Source: Endocalyx cinctus (Eukaryota; Ascomycota; Sordariomycetes; Amphisphaeriales; Apiosporaceae). Taken from it: a DNA stretch of 64,000 bases. The DNA lies in the NCBI GenBank assembly GCA_001600455.1, contig BCKC01000004.1:1302001-1366000 (forward strand). The letters are read 5' to 3'. The translations under genes and the position numbers were made by a program. Positions 1-10,123 of the stretch are shown here, one piece after another. Every line of letters starts with the position of its first letter. Position 1 is the first letter of the stretch. A model generated the notes under the pieces. It saw only the letters and a program-made list of their open reading frames with translations. It had not been told where the DNA came from and did not search any database.

Positions 1-93
1 GGTGGCAGCGAAGACAGCTCGGCTACCGGCGACTCGAGGCACGGCGACGCGAGAGGCCGCGGTGACGGTGCGGATGAGGGATGTTCGGAACAT
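1..93 (-). CDS. 5' end of a gene with a mitochondrial presequence (truncated by window edge)
   Basis: Reading the minus strand from an ATG at 93-91, 31 codons stay open to the window edge. The translation starts MFRTSLIRTV and is rich in Arg, Ser, Ala and Val with no acidic residue, which is the pattern of a mitochondrial matrix-targeting presequence. The body of the protein lies outside the window, so its identity cannot be given; a respiratory-chain or other matrix protein is an inference from the leader alone. The next gene on the same strand is NDUFS8, so both are transcribed leftwards. Confidence 0.5.
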   Translation of the reverse strand, partial: MFRTSLIRTVTAASRVAVPRVAGSRAVFAAT

Positions 94-900
94 TTTTCTT
101 TCTTTATATAAGAAGATGTCGTAGATTATGGATTTGGGATGAATGGAAATATACACCAGAAACTTATTAATCGGTGTATAGGTTTTCTCTTCCTTGAAAT
201 AAATAGGAAGAATAAAATTAGGTATCGCCTTGTTGTAAGAGGGACAGGATGAATTGAGCGTATATTGATGAGTGAATAGAGCTTCCACAAGAGACAAGAA
301 AAGGTAAATTTCTCGTCAAATCGATTATCCAATCCCAAAGCTTGGACCCATCAAGCTTAACAGTCCAGGTTTAGCGGCTTTTCGGATTTATCCCACTGTG
401 GTTTTTTCCCTCTAGATAATAACCACGTGATTTATGTATGTACTGGAATTATGCTATTCTTGATTGGTTCATTAGTGAGCAGCTGTGGATATCGATTGAC
501 ACCTGTAATGTCCGAGATCAGTCTTCGGCGGCGCAGCTCGGAATACCATATATACGGAGTACTACGCATGTAATTAAGAATACATTATCCGTGATAACAG
601 AAGGTTTGAATTGACATTTTTAATACATAAATCAAGAAGAATTTAGGAAGAAAACTAGAAACTCATATAGTTAACAAAAGCTGAAGATGTCCGAACAACA
701 CTATAATTAGCTCTGACCACAAATGAGAAATGATTTTTTATTTCCCGCTCGCTCTATAGTTACTAGGTAGTCAGGATTATAATAAATATACAGCGCGCCA
801 TGTCACATATCTTTTTTCTCGCCGTCTCTCAGGACCTTCACATTTAATAAAAGTTGTACTCTTTTTTTAATTTTTTATTTTCCTCTTTTTTTTTCTCTCT
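94..900. other. Intergenic region, no gene seen
   Basis: AT-rich spacer between the presequence gene and NDUFS8. It should hold the promoter of the former and the 3' UTR of the latter. The open frame on the minus strand at 126-338 has no recognisable product. A T-rich tract lies just downstream of the NDUFS8 stop (about 863-900). Confidence 0.5.
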
Positions 901-1878
901 TTATCTGTAGGGAGAGTCGGCTCTGATGGCGGCCTGTAATTCGGGTTCCCACTTGTCACCATTGGAAAGTAACTTCTCCTTATTGTACAGCAGCTCCTCC
1001 CTTGTCTCGGTGGCATATTCAGCGTTGGGCGACTCGACAATAGCGTCAACGGGGCATGACTCCTGGCAGAATCCACAGTAGATGCACTTGGTCATGTCAA
1101 TATCGTATCGGGTCGTACGTCGGGATCCGTCCGCTCGCTCTTCTGCTTCGATCGTGATAGCTTGCGCCGGGCAGATCTATAAAAAAAAATCAATTGATCA
1201 GCGGAATATCCTTCGGTAATGATTATATCTCAGGAATAGTGGAGTAAAGAAGGAACTTACGGCTTCACAAAGCTTGCAAGCGATACATCGCTCTTCGCCA
1301 GAGGGGTATCGCCTCAATGCGTGCTCACCACGGAATCGAGGAGAAATAGGTCCCTGTACAATCGAGTATTCATTTAGTCAAATGTTCGTATTATTCATCA
1401 CTCGTATCTCAATGGTTCGGTCTTCGCGGAGGGTGGTAAAGGCACGAATATATCGAACGAACCTTTTCAAAGGGGTAGAAAATTGTATATCTGTCAATTA
1501 ATAAATTCATTAGTATACCAATTCAAATCTCTTTATTGATTCTACCATTTCTTTTCATATTCTTCTAATTTTCCAGTGAGGGAATGCTTACGGTGGTCTA
1601 AAAAACTGCTCGAGAGCGACATACATTCCCCTGAACATTTCGGTCATGAGGAAATACCGCCCAGCCTTATCAAGGGCTCCCTCCTCCTCTTCGTCCCATT
1701 GCTTTCTGGTCGGTTGTCGGAATCCTTTGGGAGGGGGGCCCATGGGGGTGGCGTAGGTTCGTTTTTGCTGTTGCGCGACTATTCTGGCGATAGCTGCTAG
1801 CTGCGTATTTGGCTGCCGTCGGACGAGCTGACGGGACAGCATCGCTGCGGCGGTCGTCGAAGTCGTTAACCCTTGCAT
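901..1878 (-). CDS. NDUFS8: NADH:ubiquinone oxidoreductase 23-kDa iron-sulfur subunit (complex I TYKY/NuoI)
   Basis: Four exons on the minus strand (1592-1878, 1463-1490, 1261-1353, 901-1176) join in frame to a 227-residue protein; every intron has a GT donor and AG acceptor, and one exon is only 28 nt. The protein opens with a mitochondrial leader. It then carries two ferredoxin-type cysteine motifs, [12 protein letters not shown] and [12 protein letters not shown], which bind clusters N6a and N6b in the peripheral arm of complex I. The C-terminus [13 protein letters not shown] is typical of fungal orthologues and length matches the family. It passes electrons towards the quinone site at the inner mitochondrial membrane. 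Identification is secure; only the exact start of the leader is inferred. Confidence 0.95.
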
Positions 1879-2987
1879 CGTATCTATGCGTTGGCAATTG
1901 AGTCCGATGGAAGGGGGGAGGGGAAGAGGGGAGAGGTTCGGACTTTTGTGTTGTTTGTTACAATAGCTTGTCGAGGTAGAAAGTAGCTTTTGAGGTCATT
2001 TTGGAATTTGAGTGGAGCCCACTGGCTTAATTACAAAAACGTTCATATGATTGGTTGAATCTTACGCCACAGCTTTCTAGCCACATATTCATTTTGAGCC
2101 ACACTTATGTGTATTATGTAAAGTCACCAAACTACAGCCAAGCAGCTAGGGTCCACAGGTATCGGCTCGGTTTTCAAGGAGGTCAAGCTCATTGACGCTG
2201 CTGAAATTTTGATTCTCGCAAAGAATTGTATAAGGAAACCCAGCGAAACTTTGAACGTTTTCATGATAGGGAGCGTAAAGACTGCGAAGGTGTAAAGACT
2301 ATACCCAAGGCGTTAAACAGAGTTAATTACAACTTTTTGTCAACTCTCTCAATATATTGCATTAGCTTATACTGCATTATATACGTTTGACTAGCCACTG
2401 AAGAAGCATCGCGGTGATCAAGAGCTAAGGACTTGGTGAAATCGGCGAATAATTCAAGTAAAGGTGTCTTGAGAACCATAATTACTATGGACTTAAATTG
2501 ATATCCGTGCAGGACCTTCATATCATTAAATAATGGAGGAAGAAGGCGAATAACTGAGATACGTGAGCTACTGGATCATTGAAGGAACTGTAGTAAGTAG
2601 GTACTTCTCCTCGCCTTAACTCCGGATTCGTGGGCAGAAGGCGTAGATATATTACAAAATAATTTGCTGCAAGTCATGTACCACTTGAGACTTAATCGAA
2701 AGCGACTTCACAGATACGGATGGCATGAATCCTTTATTATGAACCTGATAACGAAAAGACCTAGGAGAAAATCAAATCCTCAAGACTCCTTGTTCTGGTA
2801 GGGAAGAAGACGTTGACAAGAGTTGTCCACTCCCTTTAGGGTCATTGGTAACGCTATGAATTTGACAATATGGTATCATTCTCTTACAATAAGTGCATAT
2901 TACACAATGACCTTAGGTATATAACACAACACCAAAAAGCATCAACACCAAACCGCCACTTCCTCCCTCCCTCGCCAGCAACATGCT
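1879..2987. other. Intergenic region, no supported gene
   Basis: Contains the NDUFS8 promoter and the 3' flank of the methyltransferase gene. A 64-codon minus-strand frame at 2327-2521 has no recognisable similarity and is not called. Confidence 0.45.
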
Positions 2988-3812
2988 CTAACGCGTCCCC
3001 GCCGGCCTATCCGTAAGCGGCACGTATCTAACGCCAAACTGCCTCTTCTTCGACACCTTCCCGTGCGCATCTTTATTGACCTCCCAGATGAACTGCTGAC
3101 CCGAACCATTCTCATCCTCAACAGGCACGAACATGCGTCCCGGCGAATTAAGTTGACTGATCAATTCCTCGTGCAGCACCTTCGCCGCAGCGCCCACGTG
3201 AATGACGTCCCAGCCCTTCCCGCTCCCGTCATCCCACCCCTTCCTGCCATCGCCCACGACGAATTTGACCTGTCCGGTCTCCAAGAACGTCCTGCCGCGG
3301 TCGCTCTTGCGCATGTTCTCCTCGCCCATGCGCGCTAGTTCGGGTATGTGCTCGACGCCGACGACGGTACCTTCTTTTCCTTCTCCGTCGTCGCTAACGA
3401 CGAGCTCGGCAAACAGGTGGACGAGGATGCCGCTACCGGACCCGATGTCGAGGACGCGGTTGCCCGGCTGTAGGTAGTCTAGCAGTCGCTCGATGGCCGA
3501 TGCGTGCATGTGGGGGGCAGAGATGGTGGCGCCGTGGCCGATGGATTGCGGTGAATCTTCGTATGCTCTACAGGGCGCGTAGTGGGCTCTGTCTACGGCA
3601 TTAAAGGCGGTTATGACCCTGCTAGAGCTTAGTAGCCCGTTGCTTTCCAACCTCTGTATCAGCTCCTCATTGGTTTTCCCCGAGCTACGCCAGGCCATCG
3701 TTTCTCTTATAGCTGTTGTTTGAGTCCTCCGCAATGGGATTGGTATGTTGATGATGGGAGGCAGGCGGCGAGAGAGGGTGAATAAGGGTCGTCTGAGAGG
3801 TAAAGAATACAC
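2988..3812 (-). CDS. pcm: Protein-L-isoaspartate O-methyltransferase
   Basis: A single-exon 274-residue protein. From Met39 onward it matches the PIMT family: the conserved segment YEDSPQSIGHGATISAPH at about residues 84-101, then the SAM-binding motif I VLDIGSGSG at 120-128. The enzyme methylates isoaspartyl residues of damaged proteins so they can be repaired. The first 38 residues are unusual: Arg-rich, Leu/Pro-rich and free of acidic residues until Glu37, like a mitochondrial leader. Initiation at Met1 (3812) could give a mitochondrial form and at Met39 (3698) a cytosolic one; this is inference. CTP1 is transcribed divergently 0.88 kb away. Confidence 0.9.
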   Translation of the reverse strand: MYSLPLRRPLFTLSRRLPPIINIPIPLRRTQTTAIRETMAWRSSGKTNEELIQRLESNGLLSSSRVITAFNAVDRAHYAPCRAYEDSPQSIGHGATISAPHMHASAIERLLDYLQPGNRVLDIGSGSGILVHLFAELVVSDDGEGKEGTVVGVEHIPELARMGEENMRKSDRGRTFLETGQVKFVVGDGRKGWDDGSGKGWDVIHVGAAAKVLHEELISQLNSPGRMFVPVEDENGSGQQFIWEVNKDAHGKVSKKRQFGVRYVPLTDRPAGTR

Positions 3813-4693
3813 CTTCGCTTTTCTCGAGGGTTGGTCAGGTAAGATGGCAAGTAAGTAGAGAGATACGTAAATAAGATTTCCGTGTAGGTTGTAGGAGAAG
3901 ACAGTTCAAGGCTACCGTTAGCTTATTATCTTATGTAGAAAAAGATCGATTGATCTCCGATGTGCTTAATCTTATTATATATGTTCACAGGTGAAGCAGT
4001 CAAAAGTTATGTATAAAACTCCACACGGTAAAATAATACCTAATCAGTTTTGCAAGCAGGTTCTACTGATAGATAGAGATAAGCTTGAAAAACGTGTCAT
4101 TGAATTTGTGTAACTGTCTAAACTTATTACAAAATATGTAGATACATAGGAAGATGAACTTATAGGTAAAGAGGCAATAGTGGTGATGATGATAATCACG
4201 ATGATGATGATAACCTAACATCATATGTAGGATGATAGAGCGTGAGTGCGGGGTGTGGGGTGTAGCAAATAGCTGTTTAAGTTAAGCTGACCTAACATGG
4301 GCACTACAGTACTTGACTGCCTGGGTAGCTCCTCTACCTGCACCGTAAAGCGCCTAATCAAGGCACGTCATAGCGGTAAAGTTTCAATTGATAGCTCCGA
4401 TTTGCGGACAAAATTTAAAAAAACAGCTATAGGGTCTTTTATGGTTGTCGAGCAATTGAACCAAATTTTTAATTCGATATTCATTTTGGAAGAAGACGAA
4501 GAAGAAAAAACGCAAAATATTCCAAGATCCAAGGGGAATAAAAACAAAAAATATTAGCAGTACCTCTTATCGTAAGAGGGTTCTAAACCCTTTTCTTTTC
4601 CGTTCTTTTCTTTTTTTTCCTTCCTTCGTTTCTGTATATCTGATTTTCCTCCACTCTCCTACTCTACCGACCACACCCCCCTTTTTTTCAAAG
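3813..4693. other. Divergent promoter region between pcm and CTP1
   Basis: About 0.88 kb between two divergent starts. It holds a GATGAT-rich microsatellite near 4184-4213 and a pyrimidine-rich tract at 4580-4690 just before the CTP1 ATG, common in highly expressed fungal promoters. The 86-codon plus-strand frame at 4297-4557 has a low-complexity Lys/Glu tail and no similarity I recognise. Confidence 0.5.
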
Positions 4694-5575
4694 ATGTCGA
4701 CTAAAGCCGAGAAACCCAGTCCCTTCCGATCGATAATAGCGGGCGCCACGGCGGGAGCGGTCGAGATCGCGATAACGTACCCGGCCGAGTTCGCGAAGAC
4801 GCGGTCGCAGCTGAACCGCAACCTCGCGGAAGGGCAGAAGCTCCCGTGGCCGCCGTTCGGGCGGCAGTGGTACGCCGGGTGCACGACGCTGATCATCGGC
4901 AACTCGGCCAAGGCGGCGATCCGGTTCGTCTCCTTCGAGCAGTACAAGCGGCTCCTGGCGGACGAGGACGGCAAGGTGTCGGGACCTAAAAACGTCATCG
5001 CCGGGTTCGGCGCCGGCGTCACCGAGTCGCTGATCGCCGTGACCCCGACCGAGTCCATCAAGACGACCCTCATCGACGATCGCAAGTCCGGCAAGGCGCC
5101 TAGGATGAAAGGATTCCTGGACGCCGTCCCGATCATCGCTAGGGAGAGAGGATTACGCGGTTTCTTTCAGGGGTTAGTCCCCACGGCGGCGAGACAGTCG
5201 GCCAACAGCGCCGTGCGCTTCGGATCTTACACGAGTCTCAAACAATTGGCTGAGTCGTATACGGCGCCTGGAGAGAAGTTGGGGACGGTCGCGACGTTTG
5301 GGATCGGTAGCGTGGCGGGTGCTATCACCGTCGCGGTTACGCAGCCGCTCGACACCATCAAGACGCGCATGCAGAGTATCGAAGCTAAGAGCGTGTATGG
5401 AAATTCGTTTCGATGCGCTACCCTGATCTTCAAGCAAGAGGGGCTGCTCACATTCTGGAGCGGGGCATTACCGAGGTTGGCAAGACTAGTTATGAGCGGT
5501 GGCATTGTCTTTACCATGTACGAGAAGAGTATGGACTTGATGAACAAGATCGACCCTGAGAAGAAGTACATATGA
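4694..5575 (+). CDS. CTP1: Mitochondrial tricarboxylate (citrate) carrier
   Basis: An intronless 293-residue member of the mitochondrial carrier family (SLC25). The three-repeat architecture is visible from its signature motifs: YPAEFAKTR near residue 30, TPTESIKT near 117 and QPLDTIKTR near 218, each at the end of the first helix of a repeat. RIIAGATAGAVEIAITYP-like text at the N-terminus and QLNRNLAEGQKLPWPPFGRQWY in the first loop are characteristic of CTP1. It exchanges mitochondrial citrate for malate or other tricarboxylates, exporting citrate for cytosolic acetyl-CoA. Length is normal and GC content is high through the body of the gene. The start is the first ATG after a pyrimidine-rich leader. 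Confidence 0.93.
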   Translation: MSTKAEKPSPFRSIIAGATAGAVEIAITYPAEFAKTRSQLNRNLAEGQKLPWPPFGRQWYAGCTTLIIGNSAKAAIRFVSFEQYKRLLADEDGKVSGPKNVIAGFGAGVTESLIAVTPTESIKTTLIDDRKSGKAPRMKGFLDAVPIIARERGLRGFFQGLVPTAARQSANSAVRFGSYTSLKQLAESYTAPGEKLGTVATFGIGSVAGAITVAVTQPLDTIKTRMQSIEAKSVYGNSFRCATLIFKQEGLLTFWSGALPRLARLVMSGGIVFTMYEKSMDLMNKIDPEKKYI

Positions 5576-5976
5576 TACAAGATTTAGCTGGCTGTTCTAC
5601 CTGTCTATCCTTTAGCCTACCTTCACAGTGTAGAATATGGATGGACAGATGAAAGCCGTGGAGGTAATTAAAAACTAAAGAACTAGGTGAAGCGAAAATG
5701 GTTGTGCGGTAACAATATTTGCAAAATTAGGGTTCGAGTCGAAAAACCGATCCGGGATACCAAAAATCGTAGAATCTCACGAGGAAAACTTTGGCGGATA
5801 GAAAAAGAAATAGATCATGAAATAGATTATATTCTTGCATGTCGAAATGCTATATTATATGTACAACGTAATATAGTACAATTAGATGTGCATATGCTTT
5901 AAACCGCATTCTTTTTATTTTTATTTTTTATTTTTATTTTTTCTAAATTTCTTCTGGACGAGCTCTATACGTTGAT
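5576..5976. other. Intergenic region between CTP1 and the UQCC2-like gene
   Basis: Convergent 3' flanks. A T-rich stretch at 5908-5945 lies just beyond the stop of the minus-strand gene and could serve as its 3'-end signal. The 71-codon frame at 5687-5902 is not supported as a gene. Confidence 0.4.
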
Positions 5977-6548
5977 TTAACTCAACCGGAACATGCCCTT
6001 CAACCTTAACAATATTCTATCCATGGCCGATCGATGTGGTGCTTGTTCGAGCTCGGCGATAAGATCGGTGTAATATGTTGGCTTACTCTTCGGTTGGAGG
6101 AGAGATCCGGTGATGGTATACTATATAGATGGAAAGAAAAGAAAAGAAAAGAAAAGAGCATATGTTAGTTACGATACACAGTAACCGACGACATAGGGTA
6201 GACTGTCATGAATTCATGGGCAGAGATATATATCCATACCTGTCTCTTATACCGATTAGCAAGTAGGGAGTATAGCGCATTCGCCTGTTTTAACTGTTCC
6301 TCTTCCGAGAGACCGTGGGCCTTATTCTCGAATCGCTTGCGTAGTATGTCCTGGAATTGGGTCTGCGGACGAACAGGGTCTTTGGGCCATTTGTCGAGAG
6401 CCCGAAAGATATGGCGTATCGCGCTCTTGTAGGAGTAGTGACGTTAGCTAGAGTTTTCTTCATACTCACTATGATAAGATCATATCGTAAAATTGGTTGA
6501 GGGAGGGGAAAGAAATTCAGGATTTACCGTAGCAGATCGAGACATCAT
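5977..6548 (-). CDS. Small mitochondrial assembly-factor-like protein (UQCC2/Cbp6-like)
   Basis: Three exons (6528-6548, 6240-6425, 5977-6120) join in frame to about 116 residues; the ORF is invisible without splicing. Two ATGs are adjacent (6548 and 6545), so the N-terminus is MMSRSAT or MSRSAT. The middle exon reads SAIRHIFRALDKWPKDPVRP, followed by an Arg/Lys-rich helix, and the last exon contains LLQPKSKPTYYTDLIAEL and ends GMFRLS. A WP-x-D-x-x-R motif after a short helix in a basic protein of this size resembles the UQCC2/Cbp6 family, which acts in cytochrome b synthesis and complex III assembly. That family call is from memory of its pattern and is moderate. The intron at 6121-6239 contains an AAAAG microsatellite. 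Confidence 0.6.
6130..6156. repeat. (AAAAG)n microsatellite
   Basis: About five GAAAA units inside the second intron of the UQCC2-like gene. On the coding strand they form a pyrimidine-rich stretch, but it lies upstream of the 5' half of the intron rather than at the acceptor? By position it is just inside the 3' end of the intron (acceptor at 6121), so it can act as part of the polypyrimidine tract. Confidence 0.7.
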
Positions 6549-8354
6549 TTATCTACCCCGTACGAGAATTTTACACGTTGGAATGTAAATATTTAGACGA
6601 ATATCCTTTTCTTGGTGAGTAGAGAGAGAATTCTCAGATCTTGGGGAGATAGCATATATTCTTGGCTCAAGTAATCATCGCTGTCGCTAATCGATATATA
6701 TTTTCCCCCATGTACTATAGCTTATTCGTGATCGTCGACGTCAACTCAAAAAAAATCGGTTATTCTATCCACACCTTTCTTTAATGGTTGAATTTTTTTT
6801 GGGGTTAGTCTTGACAATCTAATGTAACCCTGGATTAAGGTTTTATGCAACCAATCAACAACCTTGCGGACGTTATTAGGTAAGATTCATGGGTATTAGG
6901 TCTTCTTCGTAGAGACTCTTCTTCGTACAGTACCTAGGTATGTAGTACGCGGTACGCAGTTGGCAGTATAGAATACCTTTCAAGTCTGTCACCTACTATG
7001 CTATGCTACTATAGTGTACATTTATACCTATACCTAGGTACTTAAGTAGGTAGTAAGTGAGGGTTCGCTCATTGAGCTGAGACTGAGCAAAAGTAGCGAT
7101 GCCAAAAATACGCCAAACCTAATTTAGCATGCTTTGTTATGTGCTCCGTACATATACCTGGATTCGATTACTCTCCATAGTTCATTCTTCAGGGCATAAA
7201 ACAGTGGTCATGCATTATTTTTCCAGATGAGATAGGTATTTAGGTACCTTACCTAAGGTACGAAGCTACCTTTATACCTATTATTCCGTCGTCGGAAATG
7301 TCTCAATACTACGCAAAGAAATACGTTGAATAACAACGACTCAAGACAGGGATCAAGCTGGATAGGTTCTCATGATATTCTTACACTTACGTCCAATGTA
7401 TTGGTAAACATGAGGACGATTATTCACGAATCTCTTCATAAGTCTGGTGATAAAAGGGAGGATAAATACTTAAATCAGCGTATCTGTACTCCGTATATAC
7501 CTAGGTATACATCCATCTGTCTGTTTATATAGAATTATTTATAAAGTCTATCAAATATATGGATCGTACTCTATCGTATCGCTCTATCAAAACGTTCCAA
7601 TTAAATTAAAGCGTGGTGATATGGTGGCTTAGACTTAACTTACTATTTAAGTATTTCTAAGACTTTCTATTTGTTCTATTTACATATACTTGTACACTAG
7701 AAAAGTCATATACTATGTACAAACATAAAATATATCCATCTGGACATACACTATGATACATAATCATACAGTGGATGTACCTAATTAATTTCTTGGTTCT
7801 GACCAGTTCCTGTGACCGATTGATCTAGTCCATCTTCGGCTTGAACCCTTTTAATCTTGCCGTCTCATCCCATCCATCTACGGTACACTACATCCATACA
7901 TATACCCGACAGTATCGCCTCTCCCCCTGTTTACGCTAATATCTTACAGTACATTCAGAGTACATAGTACACATAGTGTAGCAGAATACGCTATCCTCCT
8001 TTAACAATTCACTGGTCTTAAACTTTACACAACGCATCCATCACATCAGTTCTTCATTTTTTTTTCTCAAACTATTATCCTCCTTCATTTCTCTTCTTCC
8101 TTTCCTTTCCTTATCTTTTGTTTTATCGTTCATCCTAAAATTCAATACGTTCCCTTAAAAAGTAGGTATTTGAAATCTACGTAACCGCTTACGAATATAT
8201 CCATCTGCATTGTGGCAAAGGAAGAAGACCCACTACTGTTCTCCCCTTTCGCATCTCCTGACACACATTTCAACGAACCACGCAAACCGACCGTTGCGAA
8301 AGAAAACTTCATTTTATTTTCATATCTCTTTACATTTCATCTCTTTCGGTCATC
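6549..8354. other. 1.8-kb divergent intergenic region with TACCTAGGTA palindromes
   Basis: Separates the UQCC2-like gene (minus) from BSD2 (plus). The 10-bp palindrome TACCTAGGTA occurs exactly at 6931, 7031 and 7498, with several relaxed copies (for example TTAGGTACCTTACCTAAGGTA near 7230). Pyrimidine-rich leader sequence for BSD2 lies at 8040-8350. No coding frame is convincing. Confidence 0.6.
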
Positions 8355-9573
8355 ATGGCTGGTCGCTACGAACGGGTGAGTTCGCTTATTTATTCATTTC
8401 GCATTTTCGAGTATCTGTTGGATTGCGAATTGCGTGTCGTCGCTAACTGTTAGGCTCCAGGTTAATACCCAAGATGACGACGCTCCCGACACGCCCACCA
8501 CCCCGACAGGCCTTCACCCGCAAAGGATACCCAACTCGCCGCCGCCGTCTTTTCATTCCAGGGCCTCGTCGTTAGAAAGAAGAAGGCAAGGTGTAAATCC
8601 CGATCTTGCCGACGCCTTCGATGCCGATAGCGACGATAGCGACGATGATGAACCCGACGACAGGCAGCGATTAGTGCGAGGGAACTCGTTCCCCATCTCT
8701 AACGGCGCTTCCAGCGCGCAGTTATCCATCTCCGACTCCCAAACCCGGCCAGAGATCCCCGGAAGGCAGGCAACTCAATGGCCCACAACGGGATCCAGCA
8801 GTCCCGCACCCGCGAATTCCCGGATATATGGAGGTGGTATTCAATCTGATGGCGTCTTTTCGAACATGACGGCTCGACCGGAAAGAGGAGAGAAAATCGT
8901 GGAAGAACAACCTCCGGTGTGTATTATGAATTACAAATATCTTCAGTGCGTTGACAATTACTAATACATAACTTTTTTTTTTTAGACATATGAACAAGCG
9001 GCTGCCGATGCCGCTCCTCCGTATTGGGAGACAACTATCCTCGCCCCCGGTCTGGGTGGCCCAGACGATGTATATATCGACGGTATGCCCGTTGGCTCCG
9101 TTTTCAGCTTTATCTGGAACGGCATGATCAGTATGTCATTCCAGTTCGTCGGCTTCCTGCTCACGTACCTCCTCCACTCAACCCATGCGGCTAAGAACGG
9201 CTCTCGCGCTGGTCTTGGCATCACTTTAATTCAATACGGTTTCTACATGAAGGGTACAACCGAATCGGATGGGGGCATGGGTGGAGGGCCTTCGGACGGA
9301 TACGCGCAACCGCCCGACCCGAATAGTCACGACTTCGACCCCAACACGGTTGGCACGGGCGGTGGCGAAGATGGAGGCTCTTCTTTCAGTGATATCGCAA
9401 GTAGTGATTGGGTTGCGTACATACTGATGATCGTTGGCTGGTTTATCCTGATCCGATCCGTGAGTGATTATATTCGTGCAAGGCGGCACGAGATGCTGGT
9501 CTTGCAGAGCCCGGATAGAGGATTGCCCATTCCTATCATTGCTGAAGGGGAGAGAGCTGAGACTGTAGTTTGA
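8355..9573 (+). CDS. BSD2: BSD2/NDFIP-type metal-homeostasis and ubiquitin-ligase adaptor protein
   Basis: Three exons (8355-8375, 8461-8916, 8986-9573) give a 354-residue protein starting MAGRYERVNTQDDD. The N-terminal half is acidic and Ser/Pro-rich with a DAFDADSDDSDDDEPDDRQR run; PY-type motifs follow (PPTY at the exon 2/3 junction and PPYW). The C-terminal half, from ETTILAPGLGGPDDVYIDG, has three hydrophobic segments (around GSVFSFIWNGMISMSFQ, SRAGLGITLIQYGFY and WVAYILMIVGWFILI), the layout of the NEDD4/Bsd2 family. Such proteins sit in ER, Golgi and endosomal membranes and recruit Rsp5-type ligases to send metal transporters to the vacuole. The first exon is just seven codons and was placed by splice signals and by the conserved MAGRYER start. 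Confidence 0.9.
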
Positions 9574-9872
9574 TTCGTTTTATGCCAGTTTTTTGCTTGA
9601 GATTTTTATTTTATTTTTCTTTTTATCAAAAACTATCGCGTGTCGTCGGAACACACCTATTTTATTTGTAGGTTTCTTATTTCTCCCCACGGCTGCTGGA
9701 GTATTTAGTGTTCAGATGGATTTTCGCAATCAGGCGTCGTGGAAGGGCACGCTTAATAGTGCAACTGATCAAGAACATAGAAATATATATATTGTTGGTT
9801 CTACCTAAATTGAATCTTTTCTGTGCTCTAACTCTACTTGGTTTTTGCTTAAGTGATATTAATTAGGCGACA

Positions 9873-10104
9873 AGATAATGATGTTCTCAACCACAAATTC
9901 TTTAACATACCGACGATGAAGGAAACAGAAAGATAATGATGTTCTCAACCACAAATTCTTTAACATACCGACGATAAAGGAAACAGAAAGATAATGATGT
10001 TCTCAACCACAAANTCTTTAACATACCGACGATGANGGAAACAGAAAGATAATGATGTTCTCAACCACAAACTCTTTGACATACTGACGATGAGGGAAAC
10101 ATGC
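9873..10104. repeat. Four tandem copies of a 58-bp repeat, with two ambiguous bases
   Basis: Units begin with AGATAATGATGTTCTCAACC at 9873, 9931, 9989 and 10047. Copies 1-3 are nearly identical; copy 4 diverges at a few positions. Ambiguous bases at 10014 and 10036 fall at places where copies differ, which suggests collapsed or heterogeneous repeat reads. The array ends about 20 bp beyond the stop of the repeat-protein gene on the opposite strand. Spacers are absent, so it is not a CRISPR array. Confidence 0.9.
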
Positions 10105-10123
10105 TCGCATCCACAAGACCATA

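Noticed and set aside
2327..2521. 64-codon minus-strand ORF
   Set aside because: No similarity, short, and lies in AT-rich spacer.
4297..4557. 86-codon plus-strand frame
   Set aside because: Low-complexity Lys/Glu tail, AT-rich, no recognised similarity or splice partner.
5725..5760. tRNA-like GGTTCGAGTC string
   Set aside because: No acceptor stem, anticodon arm or D arm can be folded around it.
9873..10104. Possible CRISPR-like array
   Set aside because: The 58-bp units abut with no spacers, in a eukaryotic genome; it is a plain tandem repeat.
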